A DNA stretch of 64,000 bases, from positions 62,001-126,000 of the forward strand of contig NZ_CP108459.1 of NCBI RefSeq assembly GCF_036242395.1, given 5' to 3'. Shown here piece by piece: positions 26,035 to 34,100 of the stretch (position 1 is the stretch's first letter; the number at the start of each line of letters is the position of its first letter). A model generated the notes under the pieces. The model saw only the letters and a list, made by a program, of their open reading frames with translations. It had not been told where the DNA came from and did not search any database. The stretch is from Kitasatospora sp. NBC_01266. Lineage in GTDB: Bacteria > Actinomycetota > Actinomycetes > Streptomycetales > Streptomycetaceae. The position numbers and the translations under genes are program-made.

Positions 26035-26247
26035 TCAGTCGGCGAGGTGCGCCGGTTCGACCAGGCTCAGGGCCTGGACGGGGCACGCGTCGATGGAGTC
26101 GATGATCTGCACGCGCAGCGACTCATCGGGCTCATCGATGATGAGGATGGCCTGGCCGTCCTCGTCCTGGTCGAAGACGTCGGGACCGGCGAGCACACAG
26201 GCCCCGCAGGCCACGCAGACGTCCTTGTCGATGATGACTTGCAGCAT
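26035..26247 (-). CDS. Small ferredoxin with four cysteines, P450 partner
   Basis: The 70-residue protein has the length and acidic character of the single-cluster ferredoxins that feed electrons to actinomycete cytochromes P450. The cluster ligands are Cys11, Cys14, Cys17 (CVACGAC) and Cys55 (DACP). In the common 3Fe-4S members the middle residue is Ala or Gly, so the extra Cys14 would allow a 4Fe-4S cluster. Start ATG 26247 is preferred because GGAGG lies eight bases upstream; an earlier ATG at 26262 overlaps the P450 stop and has the ribosome site inside its own codons. It directly follows the P450 gene, so the two form an electron-transfer pair for tailoring the polyketide. It needs a reductase encoded elsewhere. 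Confidence 0.9.
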   Translation of the reverse strand: MLQVIIDKDVCVACGACVLAGPDVFDQDEDGQAILIIDEPDESLRVQIIDSIDACPVQALSLVEPAHLAD

Positions 26248-26261
26248 GAACGTTTCCTCCA

Positions 26262-27500
26262 TTACCAGGTGATCGGCAGCTCGTGCAGGCCCTCGATCAG
26301 CGCCCGCTCGTCCTTGAACGGCAGCTCCTCGACGGGCACGGCCAGCCGCAGCCCCGGCAGGCGGCGCAGCAGCGTGGTGAACAGCACCTCCATCTGCATC
26401 CGGACCAGGACCTGGCCGGCGCAGCGGTGGTGGCCGGAGCCGAACGCGATGTTGTCGGCGGCGTTCTCGCGGTGGAAGTCGAGCCGGTCCGGGTCGGGGA
26501 AGACCGAGGGGTCGCTGTCGGCCGCCTGCAGCGAGCAGATGACGCCGTCGCCGGCCTTGATCAGGACGCCGCCGAGCTCCACGTCCTCCTTGGCGACGCG
26601 CACGGTGCCGTGGTCGGAGACGCTGCTGTAGCGCATCAGCTCGTCGACGGCCTGGCCGGCCAGCTCGGGGTGCTCGCGCAGGATCTCGACCTGCTCGGGG
26701 TGGTTGAGCAGCACCGTGATGGCCATCGTCATGCCGTTCATGGTGCTCTCGTGACCGCCCGCGATCATGATCCGGGCCAGCGCGCTGATGTCGAGCGTGC
26801 TGAGCTCGCCGCCCCGCTCCTCGTTGCGCTGGATCAGCCGGCTGATCAGGTCGTCGGCGGGCTGCTCGGTGCGCTCGGCGATCAGCCGGTGCAGCAGCAC
26901 CTCGACGTCGCCGTTGAGCGTCGCGTGCTCCTCCGGGGTGGCCTGGGTCACCAGCGAGGTCATCCAGCGGTGGAAGAGGTTGGTGTACTCGCTGGGCACG
27001 CCGAGCAGTTCGATCATCGCGATCGACGGCAGCGGCATCGTCAGGGCCTCGACGGCGTCGATCGGGCCGCCCTTGGCCACCATCGCGTCGATCAGCTCGT
27101 CGACCAGCTCCTGGGTCCGGGGCCGCATGGCCTCGACCTTCTTGGCGGTCAGCTCCGGCATCAGCATCATGCGGTGCTTGGTGTGCACGGGCGGGTCCAT
27201 GTGGAACAGCGTCCGGCCCACGATGCCCTGCTCCAGCAGCTCCAGCGGGAACCCGAACTGCAGTGGGTAGCCGGGGGCGGCGATGTCCGAGTCGAAGCGG
27301 GGGTCGCGCAGCACCGCCTGCATGTCCTCGTAGCGGGTCAGCAGCCAGGCCTCGCGGCCGTTGAACTTCAGCTTCACCCGGGAGACCGGCTCGGTCTCGC
27401 GCAGCACCGCGTACTCGGGGGCCGGCCGCATCGGGCAGCCTCGCTGCAGCGGGAACGGACGCACCTGCGTCTCCGACCGCGTCGTGGTGAGTTCCGTCAT
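26262..27500 (-). CDS. Cytochrome P450, likely polyketide tailoring oxidase
   Basis: The 412-residue soluble bacterial P450 has the I-helix motif AGGHEST (247-253), the K-helix ExxR (Glu287, Arg290) and the heme-binding FGSGHHRCAG with Cys360. In the I-helix the usual Thr after the acid is Ser252, with Thr253 next to it. HMDPPVHTKHR near residue 100-110 is the conserved C-helix region. ATG 27500 is chosen because AGAAGGA lies four bases upstream; a start at 27515 would include that site. The gene leads the leftward transcript (P450, ferredoxin, PKS-A, PKS-B), so a hydroxylation or epoxidation of the polyketide is the likely role. The oxidised position cannot be read from sequence. Confidence 0.93.
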   Translation of the reverse strand: MTELTTTRSETQVRPFPLQRGCPMRPAPEYAVLRETEPVSRVKLKFNGREAWLLTRYEDMQAVLRDPRFDSDIAAPGYPLQFGFPLELLEQGIVGRTLFHMDPPVHTKHRMMLMPELTAKKVEAMRPRTQELVDELIDAMVAKGGPIDAVEALTMPLPSIAMIELLGVPSEYTNLFHRWMTSLVTQATPEEHATLNGDVEVLLHRLIAERTEQPADDLISRLIQRNEERGGELSTLDISALARIMIAGGHESTMNGMTMAITVLLNHPEQVEILREHPELAGQAVDELMRYSSVSDHGTVRVAKEDVELGGVLIKAGDGVICSLQAADSDPSVFPDPDRLDFHRENAADNIAFGSGHHRCAGQVLVRMQMEVLFTTLLRRLPGLRLAVPVEELPFKDERALIEGLHELPITW

Positions 27501-27633
27501 TTTTCCTTCTCTCATCCGCCCGCCCGCACGGTGTGCGTCACGGTCTTTTATCGATCGGTCTGAGTCGTGGCCGGGGCGTCCGCCGGAACGGAGTTCACCC
27601 CAGGCAGACTCCTTCTATTTCCCGGCCGCCAAA

Positions 27634-27693
27634 ACCCCTAATTTGCCGCTCAGGGGTGCTGCCGGCGACCGCGCCGACCGGTGACATTAGGGG
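27634..27693. promoter_or_regulatory. CCCCTAA-type elements upstream of the P450 operon
   Basis: CCCCTAATTTG at 27635-27645 closely matches CCCCTAACTTG upstream of PKS-C (30915-30925). ACCCCT (27634-27639) and AGGGGT (27652-27657) form a dyad with a 12-base spacer, and ATTAGGGG (27686-27693) is an inverted copy of CCCCTAAT. The motif is present at the heads of both PKS transcripts, so it may be a shared activator site, for example for a LuxR-type regulator. Confidence 0.5.
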
Positions 27694-27837
27694 CCGAAAG
27701 ACCGGGTGCTGGGGGCGGTGGCAATTGCGGGCCGGATCGGCAGCGGTTTCGATGGAGCCGGCGGCCAAAAGTGCCGCCGGGCCGGTTCTGCCGACCGGAT
27801 TCGGCGGCTCTCCGGCCCGGCGAAACTCCACGGCGAT

Positions 27838-27877
27838 TCGAGTGGAATTCGAGCGGTCGTCGAGCGGCTTTCAAGCG
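27838..27877 (+). promoter_or_regulatory. SARP-type activator site: four heptamers at exact 11-bp period
   Basis: TCGAGTG (27838), TCGAGCG (27849), TCGAGCG (27860) and TCAAGCG (27871) are each separated by four bases. Direct repeats of TCGAGC(G/C) one helical turn apart are the binding sites described for Streptomyces antibiotic regulatory proteins such as ActII-ORF4 and DnrI. The site lies about 340 bases from the P450 start and 220 from the tetR start. No clear -10 box follows at the usual 8-base distance on either side, so the controlled promoter is not settled. No SARP gene is in this window. Confidence 0.65.
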
Positions 27878-28057
27878 GAATTGGATCCACCGGCGCCGCG
27901 GCGCGGCCGCTCGAATCCGACAGCGGAACAGCCGGAATCCCGGTACGCTCCGGTACCGGAATCATGCGCTCCGGCCAGCTCGGGCAGGGGTGTCTGGCGT
28001 CGATCGGCCTGCGTACCGGCTACTCACAACGGCTCGCGCCGCTTACGATGGACATAA

Positions 28058-28076
28058 ATGCGTGCGTGATACGCAT
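28058..28076 (+). promoter_or_regulatory. Putative TetR operator upstream of tetR
   Basis: ATGCGTGCGTGATACGCAT has 6-bp inverted arms (ATGCGT/ACGCAT). Its core, GCGTGCGTGATACGC, shares the pattern GCGTNNNTGATACGC with a site at the exporter promoter. It begins eight bases after a TACGAT -10 candidate and ends 21 bases before the tetR start codon, which suits autorepression. Confidence 0.7.
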
Positions 28077-28097
28077 CGGATCTCTCGAAGAGGACGT

Positions 28098-28859
28098 ATG
28101 AAGGCGGAACGCTCCACGACCAGCGATGCGGGCGCAGGACTGCCGGGCAGCATCCACGTGCTGTGGGATCTGCGGGAGCGGGAGCAGCGCGGCCGAACCG
28201 GCCTGAGCACGTCCCGCATCGTCACCGCGGCGATCGGGTTCGCGGACGAGTTCGGCCTCGGGACGCTGTCCATGGCCCGGATCGCCGAGCGGCTCGACTC
28301 CGCGACGATGTCGCTCTACCGGCACGTGTCCAGCAAGGACGAACTGCAGGCGCTGATGGTCGACATGGCCTACGGGATGCCGCCCGAGCTCGAGGACGGC
28401 GACCGCCACTGGCGGGCCGGGCTGGAGCAGTGGGCCAGGGCCTTCCTGGAGGTCTTCCGCCGGCACCCGTGGATGCTGCAGATCCCGGTCAGCGGACCGC
28501 CGCTGGAGCCGGGGCAGATGAGCTGGCTGGAGCGCGGGCTGCGCACCCTCGGCCGCACCGGGCTGACGCCCAACGAGAAGCTCTCGGTGATGCTGCTGAT
28601 GGTCGGCTACGTGCGCAACAACGCCCAGCTGTCCATGGGACTGGTCAGCGAGAACGTCAGCGAGGCCGAGCTGATGGCCAACTACGGCCAGGCGATGGAC
28701 AAGTTCGTCACCGCCGAGACCTTCCCCGCGGTGCGCGAGCTGATCGAGGCGGGGACCTTCGAGAGCACCGAGGACGACTTCGGCTTCGGGCTGCAGCGGG
28801 TCCTGGACGGCGTCGAGGTGCTGGTCCGGGTCCGGGCCGGGGAGAACCCGCTGGGGTAG
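28098..28859 (+). CDS. TetR-family regulator, probable repressor of the exporter gene
   Basis: The 253-residue protein has an N-terminal TetR DNA-binding domain at about residues 37-85, with helix-turn-helix LSMARIAERLDSATMSLYRHV and SSKDELQALMVD after it. The larger C-terminal helical part resembles the tetracycline-repressor type ligand domain. An extension of about 35 residues precedes the HTH. ATG 28098 is chosen for AGAGGA just upstream; the frame is open further left but that region carries regulatory repeats. It converges with the DHA2 exporter gene and shares a 15-bp operator-like element with it, so the usual scheme is likely: the pathway product binds the repressor and releases exporter expression. 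Ligand identity is inferred only. Confidence 0.9.
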   Translation: MKAERSTTSDAGAGLPGSIHVLWDLREREQRGRTGLSTSRIVTAAIGFADEFGLGTLSMARIAERLDSATMSLYRHVSSKDELQALMVDMAYGMPPELEDGDRHWRAGLEQWARAFLEVFRRHPWMLQIPVSGPPLEPGQMSWLERGLRTLGRTGLTPNEKLSVMLLMVGYVRNNAQLSMGLVSENVSEAELMANYGQAMDKFVTAETFPAVRELIEAGTFESTEDDFGFGLQRVLDGVEVLVRVRAGENPLG

Positions 28860-28888
28860 CCGGAACGCCCGCGCGGGCGCACAAGTGG

Positions 28889-28933
28889 AGAGGTCCGCTC
28901 CCGACACCTTCCGGTGTTCGGGAGCGGACCTCT
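28889..28933. terminator. Long stem-loop between convergent tetR and exporter genes
   Basis: AGAGGTCCGCTCCCGA-CACC (28889-28908) pairs with 28913-28933 over 16 bp, one bulged base and four more pairs, closed by a TTCC loop. It sits in the 102-base gap between the two convergent stops and should end transcription from both sides. Confidence 0.85.
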
Positions 28934-28961
28934 TCGGGGGCTCTTCGGGCCGGTCTGCCAC

Positions 28962-30602
28962 TCACCGGTAGGCGGCCGAAGAGTGCTGGACGGCGGCCGG
29001 GGTGTCGTCCGCCCAGGCGATGGATCCGGGGCTGTCGAACTCGTCGTACCCGCCCTCCTGCGCCGCCTCCAGAGCACCGGGCAGGGCACCCTCGATGGGA
29101 GTCTTGCGCAGCAGGAACGAGGCGAGCAGGGCGGTGAAGGCCATCAGGCCGACGCCGGCGATGGAGGCGATCTGCAGGCCGTGGGTGAAGGCGCTCTGGC
29201 TGGCCGAGAGCAGTTGGCCGCCTGCGCTGTGGGACAGGCCGGAGGCCACGTTGGCCGCGCCGCCGATGGTGTTGCGCAGCGCCGTCAGCGCGTCGCCGGT
29301 GACGCCGGCCGGGCTGACGTGGGACATGTCGTGCCGGTAGATGGCCGACCCGATGCTGCCGAGGGTGGCGAAGCCCATCGCGATGCCGAACTCGGTGAAG
29401 GTCTCCGAGACGGCGACCGAGGAGCCGGCCTGCTCCGGCGGAGCGGAGGTGACCACGATCTCGGCGGCCAGGGTCTTGCAGGCCACCATGCCGCCGGCCA
29501 GCAGGCCCACGCCGACCAGGACCACGGCGATGTTGGAGTCCACCTTGACCTGGGTCAGCACGCCGAAGCCGGCCGTGATGATCAACAGCGCCCCGCCGAT
29601 GATCTTCGCCGGGCGGACCTTGCGGCTCAGTGCGGGGGTCAGGCCGACCGCGATGCCGATGACGGGCATCGGTGCGAGGGACCAGAGGGCGGCCTTGAGC
29701 GGGGAGTAGCCGAGCACCATCTGCAGGTACTGGTTGGTCAGGACGCTGCTGCCCATCAGGGCGAAGGCGATCATCATGTTGGTGATCACCGCGCCGCTGA
29801 AGCCGCCGTTGCGGAACAGCGAGACGTTGATCATCGGGCTGGCGGACCGGCTCTGGCGGATCACGAAGGCGAGCAGCAGGACGGCGCCGACGCCGGCGCA
29901 GATCGCCGAGCTCTGGCTGTAGCCGTTGATCACGATGTCCTTGAACCCGTAGATCAGCGTCATGATGCCGGCCAGCGACAGGGCGGTGCTGAGCAGGTCG
30001 AGCTTGCCGCGGTTCGGGTCGCGGTACTCCGGCAGCAGGAACGGGCCGAGGATCAGGACCAGGACCATCAACGGGGTGTTGATCAGGAAGACCGAGCCCC
30101 ACCAGAAGTTGTTCAGCAGCAGGCCGCCGACGATGGGGCCGAGCGCCGCACCCGAGGTGAGGGTGCCGCCCCAGGCCGCGATGGCGCCCTTGCGCTGCTT
30201 CGAGTCGTGGAACATGTTGCGGATCAGCGCGAGCGAGGTCGGCGTCAGGGTCGACGCGGCCAGGCCCAGGGTGGCCCGCGAGGCGATGAGCATCTCGGGG
30301 CTGGTCGAGAAGGCGGCGACCGCCGAGGAGACGCCGAACAGCGCGGCCCCGATCAGCAGCAGCCGGCGGCGGCCGACGCGGTCGGCCAGCCAACCCACCG
30401 TGACCAGGGTTCCGGCCAGCACGAAGCTGTAGATGTCCATGATCCAGAGCAGCTGCGTCGCGCTGGGCGAGAGGTCCTCGCTCAGCGGGGCGATCGCGAA
30501 CCCGAGGACCGAGACGTCGATGGCGACCAGCAGGGTGACCAGGATGATCACCGTGAGGCCGAACCACTCCTTGATTCCTGCCTTGGGCTTCAGTTCTGAC
30601 AT
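28962..30602 (-). CDS. DHA2-type major facilitator exporter, 14 predicted membrane helices
   Basis: The 546-residue membrane protein has the length and helix number of the drug:H+ antiporter-2 family (QacA-like). The first helix carries VAIDVSVLGFAIAPL with the Asp typical of motif D1; GWLADRVGRRRLLLIG after helix 2 is motif A; SGAALGPIVGG in helix 5 is the antiporter motif C. A hydrophilic cytoplasmic tail of about 45 residues ends the protein. ATG 30602 begins the SELKPKAGIKEW cytoplasmic start. A promoter and an operator-like element shared with tetR lie just upstream, so it is most likely the regulated efflux pump for the cluster product and a self-resistance factor. The transported compound is inferred from context. 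Confidence 0.93.
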   Translation of the reverse strand: MSELKPKAGIKEWFGLTVIILVTLLVAIDVSVLGFAIAPLSEDLSPSATQLLWIMDIYSFVLAGTLVTVGWLADRVGRRRLLLIGAALFGVSSAVAAFSTSPEMLIASRATLGLAASTLTPTSLALIRNMFHDSKQRKGAIAAWGGTLTSGAALGPIVGGLLLNNFWWGSVFLINTPLMVLVLILGPFLLPEYRDPNRGKLDLLSTALSLAGIMTLIYGFKDIVINGYSQSSAICAGVGAVLLLAFVIRQSRSASPMINVSLFRNGGFSGAVITNMMIAFALMGSSVLTNQYLQMVLGYSPLKAALWSLAPMPVIGIAVGLTPALSRKVRPAKIIGGALLIITAGFGVLTQVKVDSNIAVVLVGVGLLAGGMVACKTLAAEIVVTSAPPEQAGSSVAVSETFTEFGIAMGFATLGSIGSAIYRHDMSHVSPAGVTGDALTALRNTIGGAANVASGLSHSAGGQLLSASQSAFTHGLQIASIAGVGLMAFTALLASFLLRKTPIEGALPGALEAAQEGGYDEFDSPGSIAWADDTPAAVQHSSAAYR

Positions 30603-30641
30603 GGCAATCGTCCAGTTCCTCTCTGCGTACGTGGCACGCAT

Positions 30642-30670
30642 AGCGTATCAGGTACGCATCTGCGTGTCAC
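30642..30670 (-). promoter_or_regulatory. Exporter promoter with overlapping TetR-type operator
   Basis: On the minus strand GTGACA (30670-30665) and TACGCT (30647-30642) are spaced by exactly 17 bases, a good sigma-70/HrdB-like promoter ending about 40 bases before the exporter start. GCGTACCTGATACGC (30657-30643) lies across the spacer and -10 box; it has 5-bp inverted arms and matches the tetR upstream element at 12 of its 15 bases (GCGTNNNTGATACGC). A repressor bound there would block the promoter. Confidence 0.75.
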
Positions 30671-31137
30671 GTGCTCTTTGGGTGTGGTGAGGTCGAGGCG
30701 GGTTGAGGAGGAGGGGTGCGGCGGCGGGAGCGTCGGTGCCGGGCGGATGGGGCGATCACGCCGCCCGAGCGGCTGGCTGCTGTGTGAGACATTTCAGTTT
30801 GTCCCGGACCGCAATCCCCGGCCGAAAAAGCGTTCGGCTCGGGATTCGCTCGGCGAGCGGCAAAGTACCGCTCGAAACGCTAACAGGGCGGTCCACCCCT
30901 GCCCACCCCTAGTTCCCCTAACTTGACCCCGAAGTCCTCGGTACTGCGCGGGTTCCGCCAGGCTCAGGGGTGGGCGCCCGCCCGGCGGCGAAGTAATTTG
31001 CCAGATATCTCGGTCCATCATGAGCTCGTCGAATGCGGGTGCCGGCTCGATGCGGCGTCCGAAATACCTGCCGCGCGGCGCAGGGAAAACCAAATCTCGT
31101 TTCGGCGCAGTCGAAAGGCATTGGAGGGGTGTGCTCG
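30671..31137. promoter_or_regulatory. Upstream region of the PKS-C operon
   Basis: This 467-base stretch shows no convincing gene. It contains TCGAGCG-like heptamers in minus orientation at 30869-30875 and 30847-30853 (22 bases apart) with a weaker one at 30836-30842, three phased CCCCT repeats at 30895-30920, a TTGACC -35 candidate at 30923-30928 directly behind them, and GGAGG at 31123-31127 as ribosome site for PKS-C. I found no -10 box at an ideal distance from TTGACC, which suits activator-dependent transcription. Confidence 0.55.
30895..30925 (+). promoter_or_regulatory. Phased CCCCT(A) repeats upstream of PKS-C
   Basis: ACCCCT (30895), ACCCCTA (30905) and CCCCTAACTTG (30915-30925) repeat at 10- and 9-base steps, so they lie on about the same face of the helix. 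The last copy overlaps a TTGACC -35 candidate and matches CCCCTAATTTG upstream of the P450 gene. A common activator for both PKS transcripts is inferred. Confidence 0.55.
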
Positions 31138-34100
31138 GTGAGCAACGAGGAGAGGCTTCTCGAATACCTACGCCGGGCTACCGCCGATCTGCGCGATGCC
31201 CGCGCCCGGCTCGCGGTAGCGGAACAGCAGATCTCCGGCGAGCCGATCGCCGTGGTGGGCATGGCCTGCCGCTACCCCGGCGGGGTCGACTCGCCGGAGG
31301 GGCTCTGGGAGCTGCTGGAGCAGGAGCGCGACGGCGTCTCCGCGTTCCCGACCGACCGCGGCTGGGACACCGAGGGTCTGTACGACCCGGAGCCGGGCAA
31401 GCCCGGCCGGACGATCACGCGTGAGGGCGGTTTCCTCTACGACGCGGGCGACTTCGACGCCGCGCTGTTCGGTATCTCGCCGCGCGAGGCGCTCGGGCTG
31501 GATCCGCAGCAGCGGCTGCTGCTGGAGACCTCCTGGGAGGCCATCGAGCGCGCCGGCATCGACCCGCACAGCCTGCGGGAGAGCAAGACCGGTGTCTTCG
31601 GCGGCGTGATGTACCACGACTACGCGCAGGGCACCGAGGCCTCCGCCTCCACCGGCGGCAGTCTGGTGACGGGTCGGGTGGCGTTCAGTCTGGGGCTGGA
31701 GGGTCCGGCGGTCACGATCGACACGGCGTGCTCGTCGTCGCTGGTGGCGGTGCATCTGGCGGCGCAGTCGTTGCGGTCGGGTGAGTCGACGCTGGCGTTG
31801 GCCGGTGGTGTGACGGTGATGACCGAGCCGGACATGTTCCTGTACTTCAGCCACCAGCGGGGGATGGCCGCCGACGGCCGCTGCAAGTCCTTCGCGGCTG
31901 CGGCGGACGGGACGGGCTGCTCGGAGGGTGTGGGTGTGGTGGTGCTGGAGCGTCTGTCCGACGCCCGGCGCAACGGCCACCCGGTCCTTGCCCTGGTGCG
32001 GGGTTCGGCGGTGAACCAGGACGGTGCGTCGTCCTCGATGACGGCGCCGAACGGGCCTTCGCAGCAGCGGGTGATCCGCGCGGCGCTGGACAGCGCGGGG
32101 CTGACGATCGCGGACGTGGACGCGGTGGAGGCGCACGGCACCGGCACCAGGCTCGGTGACCCGATCGAGGCGCAGGCGGTGCTGGCCACCTACGGGCGGC
32201 GTGGCGCCGATGCCAAGCCGCTGTACCTGGGTTCGCTGAAGTCCAACCTGGCCCACACCCAGGCCGCGGCCGGGGTGGGCGGCATCATCAAGATGGTCCT
32301 GGCGCTGCGCCATGGCCTGCTGCCCAAGACGCTGCACCTGGACGAGCCGACCCCGCACGTGGACTGGGAGGCCGGCAACGTCGAGCTCCTGCGCGAGGCC
32401 GTGCCGTGGCCGGCCGGCGAGCAGCCACGCCGCGCGGGCGTCTCCTCCTTCGGCCTCAGCGGCACCAACGCCCACGTGATCCTGGAGGAGGCTCCGGTCG
32501 AGGAGGCGGCGGAGGCCGCCGAGCACGTGGAACTGCCGGTGCTGCCGGTGGTGGTGACGGGCCGCACGCCGAAGGCGCTGGCCGACCAGGCCGCCCGGCT
32601 GGGCGCGCAGGTCGCCGAGCAGCAGGACGTGTCGCTGACCGACCTGGCGTACTCCACCGCGACCAGCCGCACGCCGCTCGAGCACCGCGCGGTGGTGGTG
32701 GCCGGGGGGCGTGAGGAGTTGCTGGCGGGTCTGTCCGCGCTGGTGGAGGGTGTGGGGTCGCCGGGTGTGGTGACCGGGTCGGTGCGTGAGGGCAAGTCGG
32801 CGTTCGTGTTCACGGGTCAGGGTGCGCAGCGGCTGGGGATGGGCCGTGAGTTGCACGCGGCGTTCCCGGTGTTCGCTACCGCGCTGGACGAGGCCGTGGC
32901 CGCGCTGGACGAGCACTTGGACCGGCCGCTGAAGGATGTGATGTGGGGGGAGGACGCGGAGCTGCTGGCCGGCACCGCGTTCACCCAGCCCGCGTTGTTC
33001 GCGGTGGAGACGGCGTTGTTCCGTCTGGTGGAGTCGTGGGGGGTGCGGCCGGACTTCCTGGCCGGGCACTCGATCGGTGAGCTCACCGCCGCCCACGCCT
33101 CCGGCGCGATCACCCTGGCCGACGCCGCCCGCCTCGTCGCGGCGCGTGGGCGTCTGATGCAGGCGCTGCCCGCCGGTGGTGCGATGGCCGCGCTCCAGGC
33201 GACCGAGGCCGAGGTGCTGCCGCACCTGAGTGACACGGTCGGGATCGCGGCGATCAACAGCCCTTCCTCCGTGGTGGTTTCGGGTGTCGAGGCGGATGTC
33301 GAGGCGATCGTCGCCGAGTTCACCGCCCAGGGCCGCAAGACGACCAAGCTGCGCGTCTCGCATGCCTTCCACTCCCCGCTGATGGACCCGGTCCTCGTCG
33401 AGTTCCGCGCGGTCGCCGAGAGCATCGGCTACCAGCAGCCGGGCATCCCGGTGGTGTCCGGTGTCCACGGCACGATCGCCGAGGACTGGGGCACCCCCGA
33501 GTACTGGACCCGCCACCTGCGCGAGGCCGTCCGCTTCGCCGACACGGTGACGTTCCTCCACGAGCGCGGTGTCGAGACCTTCCTGGAGCTCGGCCCGGAC
33601 GCGGTCCTGACCGCGCTGGCCGCCCAGAGCGTGGGCGAGGCCGAGGGCACCACCTTCATCCCCACCGTCCGCCGCGGCCGCCCCGAGGCGCAGACGCTGC
33701 TCGCCGCGCTCGGCCGCCTGTTCACGGCCGGCACCCGGATCGACTGGACCGCTTTCTACACCGGCACCGGCGCCCGCCGCGTCGACCTGCCCACCTACGC
33801 TTTCCAGCGCGAGCGCTACTGGATGCTCGGCCAGCTCGCCAAGGACGGCGACGCCGCCGGACTCGGTCTGGGCCGCGCCGACCATCCGCTGCTCGGCGCG
33901 GTGCTCTCCGCCCCCGACGGCGACGGCTTCACCTTCACCGGCCGCCTCGCCCTGGACACCCACTCCTGGCTGGCCGACCACGACGTGCTGGGCACCGTGC
34001 TGCTGCCCGGCACCGGCTTCGTCGAACTCGCCCTGCACGCCGGCGAACACACCGGCAGCCCCACCCTGGAAGAACTCATCCTCCAGGCCCCCCTCGTGCT

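Larger units (their letters stand above)
27501..28097. promoter_or_regulatory. Divergent control region between the P450 and tetR genes
   Basis: This 597-base stretch holds no convincing gene. It contains a CCCCTAATTTG element (27635-27645), a 6-bp dyad around it (ACCCCT/AGGGGT, 27634-27657), an inverted copy ATTAGGGG (27686-27693), an 8-bp hairpin CCGGCGGC/GCCGCCGG (27758-27780), four SARP-type heptamers (27838-27877), a possible tetR -10 box TACGAT (28044-28049) and the TetR-type operator (28058-28076). Confidence 0.6.

Noticed and set aside
27681..28097. Upstream extension of tetR in frame
   Set aside because: The added residues are Arg/Ser-rich without homology sense, and the stretch contains the SARP-type repeats and operator; AGAGGA precedes ATG 28098.
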